This document shows positions 1 to 9,073 of a DNA stretch of 32,665 bases, one piece after another. Made by a program: the position numbers and the translations under genes. Location: the NCBI GenBank assembly GCA_035495555.1, contig DATJFQ010000095.1, forward strand, positions 1 through 32,665. Direction: 5' to 3'. Numbering within the stretch: position 1 is the stretch's first letter; each line of letters starts with the position of its first letter. Under the pieces are notes generated by a model. The model searched no databases, had not been told where the DNA came from, and saw only the letters and a list, made by a program, of their open reading frames with translations. This DNA is from DATJFQ01 sp035495555. Its GTDB lineage: Bacteria; Acidobacteriota; Vicinamibacteria; Vicinamibacterales; 2-12-FULL-66-21.

Positions 1-970
1 CGACGATGCGTTGCGCGTCGATGACGACCACGGACGTGATCTTGCGCGTCTCCATCACGCGGAGCGCTTCGACGGCGAGCGCGTCGCGTGGAACCGTGAG
101 CGGGTTCCTCGTCATCACCTCGCCCGCCGTGAGCGCGAGGACGTCGCGTGTCAAGGTTTTCTCGTCCGCGTTGTCCACGGGATCGGCGGCGCGATCCATG
201 AACAGACGGCGGAGGTCGCCGTCGGTGAACACGCCCGCGAGCCGGCCCCGTTCGTCGACGACGCACGTCATGCCGAGGCGCTTGCTCGACATCTCGTGAA
301 TGATTTCGGGCATGCCGGCGCCAATCGGGACGCGCGGTGCCGCATCGCCGCCATGCATGACGTGTTCAACGCGCATCAGCCGCTTGCCGAGCTTGCCGCC
401 CGGATGCAGCGACGCGAACTGATCTTCGCGGAAGCCTTTGCGCACGAGCAGCGTCATCGCGAGCGCGTCGCCGAGCGCCAGCGCGGCGGTGGTACTGGCG
501 GTGGGCACGAGGTTCATCGGACACGCCTCGTGCGAGATGCCGCAGTCGAGCGTGACGTCAGCGGCCCGCGCGATCGTCGACGCGGGATCCCCGGTGAGCG
601 CGATGAGCCGGGCGCCGATGCGGCGGATGGCTTCCAGGAGGCGCAGCAGTTCTTCCGTCTCGCCGCTGTGCGAGAGCGCGATCACGACATCCTCTTCGCG
701 GATCGCGCCAAGGTCGCCGTGGATGGCCTCCGCCGGGTGCAGGAAGAACGCAGGCGTACCCGTACTCGAGAGGGTTGCCGCGATTTTGCGGCAGATGATC
801 CCCGACTTGCCCATGCCGGTGACGACCACACGGCCGCGGCAGTCGTAGAGGAGCTGCACCGCGTGTTCGAACGCGCCGTTCAGGCGCTCGACGAGGCCGA
901 GAATGGCCGCGGCCTCGATGCGCAGCACCTTTCGCGCGAGTTCCAGCGAGGTCGTCGTGTCCTGGGTCAT
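1..970 (-). CDS. kdsD: D-arabinose 5-phosphate isomerase KdsD/KpsF (3' end cut by window edge)
   Basis: Interconverts ribulose 5-phosphate and arabinose 5-phosphate, the first step of KDO synthesis in the cytoplasm. I translated this frame from the reverse complement: 323 residues are visible, close to the usual length of about 328, so only a few C-terminal residues are missing. An N-terminal SIS sugar-isomerase domain carries GMGKSG (52-57), HPAEAIHGDLG (78-88), SHSGET (100-105) and GGKLGKRL (191-198). Two CBS domains follow: about 205-262, with GVFTDGDLRRLF, and from about 283, with GEVMTRNPLTV. The ATG at 970 overlaps the kdsA stop by four bases (ATGA, 967-970), so the genes are probably translationally coupled. 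It is the last visible gene of kdsB-pyrG-kdsA-kdsD; kdsC or lpt genes might follow off the edge, which is inference. Confidence 0.95.
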   Translation of the reverse strand, partial: MTQDTTTSLELARKVLRIEAAAILGLVERLNGAFEHAVQLLYDCRGRVVVTGMGKSGIICRKIAATLSSTGTPAFFLHPAEAIHGDLGAIREEDVVIALSHSGETEELLRLLEAIRRIGARLIALTGDPASTIARAADVTLDCGISHEACPMNLVPTASTTAALALGDALAMTLLVRKGFREDQFASLHPGGKLGKRLMRVEHVMHGGDAAPRVPIGAGMPEIIHEMSSKRLGMTCVVDERGRLAGVFTDGDLRRLFMDRAADPVDNADEKTLTRDVLALTAGEVMTRNPLTVPRDALAVEALRVMETRKITSVVVIDAQRIV

Positions 971-1818
971 CGAATGGATCCAGCCGTGTCCGGCTGCGGC
1001 TCACGCACGATCTGGTGGATGCGCACGAGTCGGGTCAACAGCGCGGGCAGCAGATCAAGGCGAAGCGCATTCTGCGCGTCGCTTCGCGCGCGCGACGGCT
1101 CTTCGTGCACTTCCATGAAAACGCCGTCGACGCCGGCGGCGACGCCTGCCGAGGCCATCGGCTCGATGAACTCGGCCTGCCCCGCGGTAACGCCGTCGCC
1201 CCCGCCCGGCAGTTGCAGGCTGTGGGTGACGTCGTAGACGACGGGATAGCCGAGCGAGCGGAGGATCGGGAACGCCCGCATGTCGACGACGAGGTTGTTG
1301 TAGCCGAAGCTCACGCCGCGTTCCGTGACGATGATTCGCGAATTGCCCGTGGATGCGACCTTCGCGATCGCGTGGCGCATGTCGAGCGGCGCAAGGAACT
1401 GTCCCTTCTTGATGTTGATGGCCCGCCCGGTGCCCGCGGCTGCGAGGAGCAGGTCCGTCTGGCGCGAGAGGAACGCGGGAATCTGGAGCACGTCGACGAC
1501 CTCGGCGACCCGCGCCGCCTGCGATGGCTCGTGAATGTCGGTGAGGATCGGGATGCCGGCGCGCTCGCGCACGCGGGCGAGGATTCGGAGACCTTCGGCA
1601 AGACCGGGACCGCGGTATGACGTGACGGAGGTCCGATTCGCCTTGTCGAAGGACACCTTGAAGATCGCGGGCACGCCGGCCGCGCGGGCGCTGTCGCGCA
1701 CGGCAATCGCCGTGTCGACGGCGTGCGACTCGCTCTCGATGACGCAGGGACCGGCGATGAGCACCAGTGGCCCGCCGCCGATGCTCGTTCCGCCAACCTG
1801 GACGGGGGTCACGGGCAC
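967..1818 (-). CDS. kdsA: 3-deoxy-D-manno-octulosonate 8-phosphate synthase (metal-dependent type)
   Basis: Condenses phosphoenolpyruvate with arabinose 5-phosphate to give KDO 8-phosphate. The 283-residue protein matches the family in length and motifs: LIAGPCVIES (20-29), FKVSFDKANRTS, a GQFLAP stretch, DVTHSLQLPGG and MEVHEEPSRARSDAQN near the C terminus. Cys25 sits in GPCVIES, where metal-dependent KdsA (Aquifex type) has its metal-ligand Cys; the E. coli non-metal enzyme has Asn there. This points to the metallo class. The start is GTG at 1818, directly after the pyrG TAA stop (1819-1821), so translation is probably coupled to pyrG. The stop overlaps the kdsD start. Confidence 0.96.
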   Translation of the reverse strand: MPVTPVQVGGTSIGGGPLVLIAGPCVIESESHAVDTAIAVRDSARAAGVPAIFKVSFDKANRTSVTSYRGPGLAEGLRILARVRERAGIPILTDIHEPSQAARVAEVVDVLQIPAFLSRQTDLLLAAAGTGRAINIKKGQFLAPLDMRHAIAKVASTGNSRIIVTERGVSFGYNNLVVDMRAFPILRSLGYPVVYDVTHSLQLPGGGDGVTAGQAEFIEPMASAGVAAGVDGVFMEVHEEPSRARSDAQNALRLDLLPALLTRLVRIHQIVREPQPDTAGSIR

Positions 1819-3471
<1,653 letters not shown>

Positions 3472-3482
3472 CGGTTCTGGTC

Positions 3483-4265
3483 CTACACGCGTGCCGGGGG
3501 AGCTGCGAGCTGGCGGACTCTTTCGAGATCGGCGGGTGTATCGACGCCGATGCTGTCGTACTGCGTTTCGACCACACGAATGCGGATGCCGTGCTCGAGC
3601 GCGCGCAACTGTTCGAGCGCTTCGGCGCGCTCGAGCGAGGTCGGGGTCAAGGATGCGAGCCGCAACAGACAGTCGCGCCGATAGACATACAGCCCGACGT
3701 GCCGCCAGGCGTCCGCACCGCTGTCCGCGTTGCGCACGAAGGGGATGGGCGCGCGCGAGAAATACATCGCGAAGCCGTCACGGTCGACGACGACTTTCAC
3801 GACGTGGGGGTTGTCCAGGTCGCTTCGATCATCGATGCGGCGGCAGAGCGTGGCCATCTCGATGCTGCGGTCCGACGCGAGCGGCGCGACGGCGTCGTCG
3901 ATCATCGCGGGCTCGAGCAGCGGTTCATCCCCTTGAACGTTGACGATCACGCCGGCGTCGAGCGCGCGCGCCACTTCCGCGAGACGGTCCGTGCCGCTCT
4001 GATGCGTCGAAGCCGTCATCGCGACTTCGCCCCCGAAGCCGATGACCGCTGCTGCGACGCGGTCGTCGTCGGTGGCGACGATCACGCGCGTGATGCAGCG
4101 CGCCGCGGCCGCACGGCGGTACACGTGTTCGATCATCGGCCGTCCCGCGATCTCGGCCAGCGGCTTGCCGGGGAGACGGGTCGAGTCGAATCTCGCGGGG
4201 ATGATGGCGACTGCGGAGATTGGATCCTGAAAAGTGGAAGGCCCGGTGTTGGAAACAGGGGGCAC
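3483..4265 (-). CDS. kdsB: 3-deoxy-manno-octulosonate cytidylyltransferase (CMP-KDO synthetase)
   Basis: Activates KDO with CTP to CMP-KDO for lipopolysaccharide inner-core synthesis. Family signatures are AIIPARFDSTRLPGKPL near the N terminus, VIVATDD, STHQSGTDRLAE, VNVQGDEPL (nucleotide/metal site) and HVGLYVYR. The start is uncertain. The usual family N terminus begins just before AIIPAR, and no ATG is available. In-frame GTG codons lie at 4265 (260 aa) and 4280 (265 aa), and neither has a Shine-Dalgarno sequence. I prefer 4265 because a -10-like TAAGAT (4271-4276, minus strand) ends 5 nt before it, as expected for a leaderless transcript. It is the first gene of the kdsB-pyrG-kdsA-kdsD operon and is divergent from the GspC-like gene. 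Confidence 0.93.
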   Translation of the reverse strand: MPPVSNTGPSTFQDPISAVAIIPARFDSTRLPGKPLAEIAGRPMIEHVYRRAAAARCITRVIVATDDDRVAAAVIGFGGEVAMTASTHQSGTDRLAEVARALDAGVIVNVQGDEPLLEPAMIDDAVAPLASDRSIEMATLCRRIDDRSDLDNPHVVKVVVDRDGFAMYFSRAPIPFVRNADSGADAWRHVGLYVYRRDCLLRLASLTPTSLERAEALEQLRALEHGIRIRVVETQYDSIGVDTPADLERVRQLAAPPARV

Positions 4266-4270
4266 GGCAA

Positions 4271-4276
4271 ATCTTA
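4271..4276 (-). promoter_or_regulatory. Candidate -10 element of kdsB, leaderless spacing
   Basis: TAAGAT on the minus strand (5 of 6 matches to TATAAT) is followed by 5 nt and then GTG at 4265. A transcript starting 6-7 nt after the hexamer would begin at or next to the start codon. I see no convincing -35 element. Confidence 0.35.
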
Positions 4277-4326
4277 CCACAACTGCACAGCCCTGCGTGC
4301 TACCATCCGTGGGTCCGGAGCAGCAC

Positions 4327-4860
4327 GTGTTGTCGAATCAGTCACGTCGCGGGGCCGTCTACATCGGCGGCGGAGCACTGCTCGTCGCGTGGCTCGCGGC
4401 CGCGAACACCACCAGACGTCCCGACCCGCCGGCGCCGGCCCCGAGCGAGCACCCGAGGGCTGACGAACCGGATTGGGCGCTTCTGCAGAACGAAGGGACC
4501 ATGCTTCGCGAGCGCCTCGCCCATGCGCCTTCGCCGTCCGTGACGCCGCGCAATCCATTCAGCTTCGCCTCTGCGCCCGCGGTTCCGTCGGCACCGTCGC
4601 GCCGCATCGCGGCCGCCTCGGTTGATGTGGCACCTGTCGCTCCGCCGCCGCTCCCCTTGATCCTGATGGGGATCGCGGAACAGCCGTCAGCGTCCGGTGC
4701 TCAGCGCACCGCCATTCTCGGCGGCAGCGGCGACGAGATCTATATGGTGACGGTCGGGCAGACGATTGCGGCACGCTATACCGTCACGGCTGTCGGCGTC
4801 GACGCGATAGAGCTGAAAGATCTCTCAACCGGCGGCTTGCGTCGGCTCGCGTTGCGGTAA
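4327..4860 (+). CDS. Small membrane-anchored GspC/PilP-like protein
   Basis: Function not established. The 177-residue protein starts with a short basic N terminus and one hydrophobic segment (about 10-28: GAVYIGGGALLVAWLAAA), suggesting an inner-membrane anchor with the rest in the periplasm. A Pro/Ala-rich linker (to about 130) follows, then a compact C-terminal domain with ILMGIAE, QRTAILGG, EIYMVTVGQTI, YTVTAVGVDAIELKD and RRLALR. That pattern, a short beta domain with a VxxGQ step, resembles the periplasmic HR/PilP domains of type II secretion and type IV pilus proteins (GspC, PilP). GTG at 4327 is chosen because GGAG (4317-4320) lies 6 nt upstream; an in-frame TTG follows at 4330. No other secretion genes are visible, so the assignment is tentative. 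The gene is convergent with serA. Confidence 0.6.
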   Translation: MLSNQSRRGAVYIGGGALLVAWLAAANTTRRPDPPAPAPSEHPRADEPDWALLQNEGTMLRERLAHAPSPSVTPRNPFSFASAPAVPSAPSRRIAAASVDVAPVAPPPLPLILMGIAEQPSASGAQRTAILGGSGDEIYMVTVGQTIAARYTVTAVGVDAIELKDLSTGGLRRLALR

Positions 4861-4888
4861 CACGCGGATCGGCTGGCCCGCCACGGGT

Positions 4889-6463
4889 CTACAAAGAGAC
4901 GACCCGCACGTCCCGGATGCTTTCCACCGCCTTCAATTCCTGAACAGCCGCGTCGAGCCCCGATGCGGGATCCACCGCGAGCACGCCAATCGCGGAGTCG
5001 TTCGAACGCCCCAGGGCAAAGCTGCCGATGTTGATCCCATGGCGGCCGAGGATCGTCCCGACGCTGCCGATCACGCCGGGTCTGTCGTCATTGCGGATCA
5101 CAATCAGTGTGCCGGCCAGCGGCATCTCGATCTCGATGCCTTCGATCGAGCAGAGCCGCGCGCGGTTCGGCTGTAAAACCGTCGCTTCAGCCCAGCGCTC
5201 ACCGCTCGCACCGTGCAGCTTCACGGAGACCACGTTGACGAAATCTCTGGACCGCGTGCTACGCGATTCGATGATATCGATGCCGCGATCCGCGGCACGC
5301 TTTCGGGCATTCACCTGCGTCACGGTGCCGTCGACGAACGGCGAGAGGGCGCCCGCAAGCACGCTGCTGCCGACGAGCGCTTCGTGACGCGTGACGATCT
5401 CCCCGTAATAGCGGATGCCGATGGCCTGCGGATGCTCCGGCGCCAGTTGCGCGACGAAGCGTCCCAGCTTTTCGGCCGCGAGCAGAAACGGCCGCACCGT
5501 TGACATCTCTTCGACAGGGATCGCCGGAAAATTGACAGCGTTGCGAACGATGCCGTCCGCCAGGTAATCACGGACGGCAACGGCCACCTCCACACCGACC
5601 AGTTCCTGCGCTTCGCGGGTCGACGCGGCGATATGCGGAGTGGCCACGACTTGCGGAAGGCAGGCGAGCCGCCGGTCCGTCGGCGGTTCCTGTTGGAACA
5701 CGTCCAGCGCGGCGCCTGCGACGATGCCCTGTTCGATCGCATCGGCCAGCGCGCCTTCGTCCACGAGCTCGCCGCGGGCCGTGTTGACGATGCGGACGCC
5801 GCGATGGCATTTCGACAGCCGTGCTGCATCGATGAGATGCCGGGTCTCTGGAAGCGACGGCACGTGGAGCGAGATGAAATCGGATCGCTGGAGCAGCTCG
5901 TCGAGTGAGACGAGCGGAACCGCGGCGACGTCGGCCGCACGCGATCCGATGAACGGATCGTGCGCGATCACATCCATGCCGAACGCCCGCGCTCGAGCCG
6001 CGACCTCGCGTCCGATGCGGCCGAAGCCCACGACGCCCAGGAGTTTGCCGCGCAACTCGATACCCGTGAAGCGTTTCTTGTCCCACACGCCGTTTTTCAT
6101 CGACGCGTCGGCGGCGGGTATGCCGCGCGCGAGCGCGATCATCAATCCCAGCGCGAGCTCCGCGACGCTGATGCTGTTGGCGCCAGCGGCGTTGAGCACG
6201 AGAATGCCGCGCTGACTGGCCGCATCGAGGTCGACATTGTCGACGCCGGTACCGGCGCGTGCGACGACCCGGAGTCTGGGCGCCGCATCGAGCAGCGACG
6301 CGGTGACCTGCGTGGCGCTGCGGACGATCAGCGCGTCTGCGTCGCGAAGATCTCGTGCCAGAGCGTCCGCGGTGCGGCCGCTTTGCGCGTCGACGCTCCA
6401 TCCGCGATCGCGGAACGGCGCGGCGGCGCTGTCGGGAAGCGCGTCGGCAATTACGATGTGCAT
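4889..6463 (-). CDS. serA: D-3-phosphoglycerate dehydrogenase, long ASB/ACT form
   Basis: Oxidises 3-phosphoglycerate to phosphohydroxypyruvate, the entry to serine synthesis. From ATG 6463 the protein has 524 residues, typical of the long form. The catalytic/NAD domain has GTGVDNVD (71-78), the Rossmann motif VGFGRIGRE (145-153), and the triad Arg230 (NTARGELVDE), Glu259 (FQQEPP) and His277 (ATPHIAAS). An intervening ASB-type domain spans about 315-440, and a C-terminal ACT domain (about 452-524: TLIVIRNDDRPGVIGSVG) is the usual site of serine feedback inhibition. The frame stays open upstream to 6556, but that extension matches nothing in the family. ATG 6463 has no Shine-Dalgarno sequence and lies 7 nt after a TATACA -10-like box. 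Confidence 0.96.
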   Translation of the reverse strand: MHIVIADALPDSAAAPFRDRGWSVDAQSGRTADALARDLRDADALIVRSATQVTASLLDAAPRLRVVARAGTGVDNVDLDAASQRGILVLNAAGANSISVAELALGLMIALARGIPAADASMKNGVWDKKRFTGIELRGKLLGVVGFGRIGREVAARARAFGMDVIAHDPFIGSRAADVAAVPLVSLDELLQRSDFISLHVPSLPETRHLIDAARLSKCHRGVRIVNTARGELVDEGALADAIEQGIVAGAALDVFQQEPPTDRRLACLPQVVATPHIAASTREAQELVGVEVAVAVRDYLADGIVRNAVNFPAIPVEEMSTVRPFLLAAEKLGRFVAQLAPEHPQAIGIRYYGEIVTRHEALVGSSVLAGALSPFVDGTVTQVNARKRAADRGIDIIESRSTRSRDFVNVVSVKLHGASGERWAEATVLQPNRARLCSIEGIEIEMPLAGTLIVIRNDDRPGVIGSVGTILGRHGINIGSFALGRSNDSAIGVLAVDPASGLDAAVQELKAVESIRDVRVVSL

Positions 6464-6470
6464 GGCGCTA

Positions 6471-6478
6471 TGTATAAT
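6471..6478. promoter_or_regulatory. Overlapping divergent -10 elements between serA and icd
   Basis: Plus strand: TATAAT at 6473-6478, with a weak -35 candidate TTACGA at 6451-6456. Minus strand: TATACA at 6471-6476, with a weak -35 candidate TGCTCA 17 nt upstream. The plus element would drive icd with a leader of about 150 nt. The minus element would place the serA transcript start at or next to its ATG at 6463. Confidence 0.5.
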
Positions 6479-6568
6479 GACCCGTTCGACGCGTGAGCAC
6501 GCACCACGATTGTGCAAACCGCTCGAAAGATCTGATTTGATGCGGCCCAACCGCACGGATCACAAGGG

Positions 6569-6589
6569 TTTTCCACACGGTTTTCCACA
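6569..6589 (+). promoter_or_regulatory. Two direct DnaA-box-like 9-mers upstream of icd
   Basis: TTTTCCACA occurs twice (6569-6577 and 6581-6589), 12 bp start to start. It differs from the E. coli consensus TTATCCACA at one base and equals the box reported for cyanobacterial DnaA. An inverted partner CTGTGAA (6594-6600) pairs with TTCCACAG at 6583-6590, with one base bulged. The sites lie in the icd leader, 45-65 bp before its ATG. Confidence 0.5.
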
Positions 6590-6633
6590 GTTTCTGTGAA
6601 GATCCTGGAACGGCTGGATGGGGACGTGACCTA

Positions 6634-7869
6634 ATGCCAAATTTTACGATCTTGAAGACGCCGTCGGCCGGCACCGCGATCACGCGTAAGGGCGGCCGGC
6701 TCATCGTGCCCGACGATCCCATCCTTCCTTATATAGAAGGTGACGGGACGGGCCCCGACATCTGGCGCGCGAGCGTCCGGGTATTCGACGCCGCGGTGGA
6801 GAAAGCGTACGGCGGCAAACGGCACATCGCCTGGTTCGAGGTGCCGGCAGGCGAGAAGGCAAAGGATCAGTACGGGGAGTGGCTGCCGAACGACACCCTC
6901 GAGGCGGTGCGCACGTACAAGGTCGCCATTAAAGGCCCGTTGACGACGCCCGTCGGCGGCGGCATCCGTTCGCTGAACGTCACGCTGCGGCAGGTGCTGG
7001 ATCTCTACGCGTGCGTGCGGCCCGTGCGGTACTTCGAAGGCACGCCGGCACCGGTCAAGCGTCCCGACCTGATGAACGTCGTCATCTTCCGCGAGAACAC
7101 GGAAGACGTGTACGCCGGCATCGAGTGGGCAAAAGGGACGCCGCAGGCCGAACGGATCATCGAGTTCCTCGCGTCCGAGATGGGGAAGCGGATTCGCCCG
7201 GATTCGGGGATCGGCATCAAACCGATCTCGGAGACCGGCACGAAGCGCCTGGTGCGCATGGCGATTCAGTATGCCATCGAGAACCGCCGGAAGACCGTCA
7301 CCATCGTGCACAAGGGCAACATCATGAAGTTCACGGAAGGCGCGTTCCGGGACTGGGGATACGAGGTCGCGAAGGCGGAGTTCCGCGACAAGGTTGTCAC
7401 CGAAGATGAGGTGTCGAACGGCGCATCGCGCGAAGGCAAGGTCCTCATCAACGATCGCATCGCCGACAGCGTCTTCCAGCAGGTGCTCACGCGGACGGCG
7501 GAGTACGACGTGTTCGCGACGCCAAACCTGAACGGCGACTACCTGTCCGACGCCTGCGCCGCGCAGGTCGGCGGGCTCGGCATGGCGCCTGGAGCGAACA
7601 TCGGCGACGACATCGGCTTTTTCGAGGCGACGCACGGCACGGCGCCGAAATACGCGGGCAAGGACGTCATCAACCCGAGCTCGGTCGTGCTCTCAGGCGT
7701 CATGATGTTCCGCTATCTCGGTTGGGGAGAGGCGGCGAACCTGATCGAGGCGGCCCTCGAAAAGACCATCCGTCAGAAGAAGGTCACCTACGACCTCGCC
7801 AGGCAGATGGAAGGGGCGACCGAACTCAAGACATCGCAGTTCGGCGACGCCATTATCGGGAACATGTAA
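6634..7869 (+). CDS. icd: Isocitrate dehydrogenase, NADP-dependent
   Basis: Oxidatively decarboxylates isocitrate to 2-oxoglutarate. The 411-residue protein matches the E. coli-type homodimeric enzyme: IEGDGTGPDIW, GPLTTPVGGGIRSLNVTLRQ (101-120), RENTEDVYAGIEW, KGNIMKFTEGAF and NLNGDYLSDACAAQVGG. Ser113 and Arg119 are in the substrate loop; Ser113 is the residue phosphorylated by AceK in enteric bacteria. HGTAPKYAGKD and the later Tyr/Arg of VTYDLARQM are the NADP-specifying residues. Upstream GGGGA is weak and distant (about 10 nt). mdh follows after 19 nt, so the two probably form an operon. The leader holds two DnaA-box-like sites. Confidence 0.97.
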   Translation: MPNFTILKTPSAGTAITRKGGRLIVPDDPILPYIEGDGTGPDIWRASVRVFDAAVEKAYGGKRHIAWFEVPAGEKAKDQYGEWLPNDTLEAVRTYKVAIKGPLTTPVGGGIRSLNVTLRQVLDLYACVRPVRYFEGTPAPVKRPDLMNVVIFRENTEDVYAGIEWAKGTPQAERIIEFLASEMGKRIRPDSGIGIKPISETGTKRLVRMAIQYAIENRRKTVTIVHKGNIMKFTEGAFRDWGYEVAKAEFRDKVVTEDEVSNGASREGKVLINDRIADSVFQQVLTRTAEYDVFATPNLNGDYLSDACAAQVGGLGMAPGANIGDDIGFFEATHGTAPKYAGKDVINPSSVVLSGVMMFRYLGWGEAANLIEAALEKTIRQKKVTYDLARQMEGATELKTSQFGDAIIGNM

Positions 7870-7888
7870 CGCGCAAGAGGCTGCATTC

Positions 7889-8833
7889 ATGAATCGTAAA
7901 GTCACGGTAGTCGGCGGTGCGGGCAACGTGGGGGCCACGGTTGCGCGCGCCGTCGCCGACAAGGAACTGGCCGACGTCGTCATCATCGATATCGCCGAGC
8001 AGAAGGCGAAGGGCATCGCCCTGGACATCTACGAAGCGTGTCCGATCGAAGGGTCCGACAGCCGCATCATCGGCGCCGGCTCGGATGACGCCGGATGGAA
8101 GGAAACGGCGAACTCCGACGTGGTCGTCATCACCTCGGGTGTGCCGCGCAAGCCCGGCATGAGCCGCGACGACCTGCTGCAGGTGAACTACAACATCATG
8201 CAGGCGGTTACCGAGCAGATCGTCAAGTATTCACCCAACTGCATCATCGTCCCGGTGGCGAATCCGCTCGACGCCATGTGCCAGGCGGTCTACAGGCTCA
8301 GCAAGTTTCCGCGCGAGCGCGTCATCGGGATGGCCGGGGTCCTCGATTCCGCGCGCATGCGCACGTTCATCGCTATGGAGACGGGCGTCTCCGTCGAAAA
8401 CATTCACGCCTTCGTGCTGGGCGGCCACGGCGACACGATGGTGCCGCTGGCGCGGTACTCGACGATCGCGGGCATCCCGCTGCCGGACTATCCCGGGATG
8501 ACGAAGGAGAAGATCGACGCGATTTCGCAGCGGACGGCAAGCGGCGGCGCGGAGATCACGAAGCTGGTCGGCACCAGCGCGTGGTACGCGCCAGGGTCGG
8601 CTGCCGCGGAAATGGTCGAGATCATTTTGAAGGACAAGAAGAAAATCGTGCCCTGCTCCGTGTTCCTTCAGGGCGAGTACGGCATCCGCGATCTGTTCGT
8701 GGGTGTTCCGGTGAAGCTTGGCGCGGCCGGCGTCGAGCAGATCATCGAGATCAGGCTGACGGCTGAGGAAGATGCGGCGCTGAAGAAGTCGGCGAACGCA
8801 GTGAAGGAACTGGTCGACGTGATCAAGGTCTGA
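7889..8833 (+). CDS. mdh: Malate dehydrogenase (LDH-like type)
   Basis: Interconverts malate and oxaloacetate with NAD. The protein has 314 residues. It has a Rossmann GGAGNVGATVA (9-19), with Asp34 ending beta-2 (IIDIAEQ), which favours NAD. Substrate-site residues are Arg87 and Arg93 in GVPRKPGMSRDDLL, Asn125 in VANPLDAM, Arg156 in VLDSARMR and catalytic His180 in GGHGDTMVP. Arginine in the RKPGMSR loop, where lactate dehydrogenases have Gln, supports malate as substrate. AGAGG (7876-7880) lies 8 nt before the ATG. The gene follows icd closely and ends in a short stem-loop that leads into a tandem repeat. Confidence 0.97.
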   Translation: MNRKVTVVGGAGNVGATVARAVADKELADVVIIDIAEQKAKGIALDIYEACPIEGSDSRIIGAGSDDAGWKETANSDVVVITSGVPRKPGMSRDDLLQVNYNIMQAVTEQIVKYSPNCIIVPVANPLDAMCQAVYRLSKFPRERVIGMAGVLDSARMRTFIAMETGVSVENIHAFVLGGHGDTMVPLARYSTIAGIPLPDYPGMTKEKIDAISQRTASGGAEITKLVGTSAWYAPGSAAAEMVEIILKDKKKIVPCSVFLQGEYGIRDLFVGVPVKLGAAGVEQIIEIRLTAEEDAALKKSANAVKELVDVIKV

Positions 8834-8847
8834 GAGCCGGTTCTCAG
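8830..8847 (+). terminator. Short stem-loop over the mdh stop codon
   Basis: CTGAGA (8830-8835) and TCTCAG (8842-8847) are perfectly complementary around a 6-nt loop, and the TGA stop lies in the left arm. There is no U-tract, so termination is uncertain. Confidence 0.3.
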
Positions 8848-8894
8848 GTTCTCGGGTTCTTGGGTTCCCGGGTTCACGGGTTCCCGGGTTCTCC
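8839..8894. repeat. Tandem 8-bp repeat array, unit GGTTCNCG, 7 units
   Basis: Seven contiguous octamers occur with no break: GGTTCTCA, GGTTCTCG, GGTTCTTG, GGTTCCCG, GGTTCACG, GGTTCCCG, GGTTCTCC. Positions 1-5 are invariant and the rest vary. The array is intergenic, downstream of mdh. The same unit appears on the minus strand in the sdhC-sdhA gap (22366-22388). Confidence 0.9.
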
Positions 8895-8955
8895 GTGTAA
8901 ACAGAATTACACCGTTACACGATTTCCTGCTGGGCTCGGGCCGCGAGCTCAGCAG
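8894..8955. other. Nested inverted repeats and stem-loop downstream of the mdh repeat
   Basis: CGTGTAA (8894-8900) is matched by TTACACG (8915-8921), and a second TTACAC (8907-8912) can pair with the same left arm at a shorter spacing. This layout is seen in operators but is not diagnostic. Just after it, CTGCTGGGCTC (8927-8937) and GAGCTCAGCAG (8945-8955) form a stem with one mismatch in 11 and a 7-nt loop. No U-tract follows. The remaining bases to 9060 show nothing I recognise. Confidence 0.4.
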
Positions 8956-9073
8956 AGATCGCCCTGTGTTTACTCACCTGAATTTCCTGCTTCGTCGCCG
9001 TCCGGCTTCGAAGCTGGGCAGCACTCTTGCTCCCGCGTGTCGCAACATCTGCGAACACTGAGGGAGTCTCGTA

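Noticed and set aside
11..1237. Long open frame antisense to kdsD and kdsA
   Set aside because: It is an Arg/Ala/Asp-rich shadow of the GC-rich coding strand with no domain; the minus-strand frames carry intact KdsD and KdsA motifs.
6464..6556. 31-residue N-terminal extension of SerA
   Set aside because: The family starts at MHIVIADA; the extension would run through the -10 elements.
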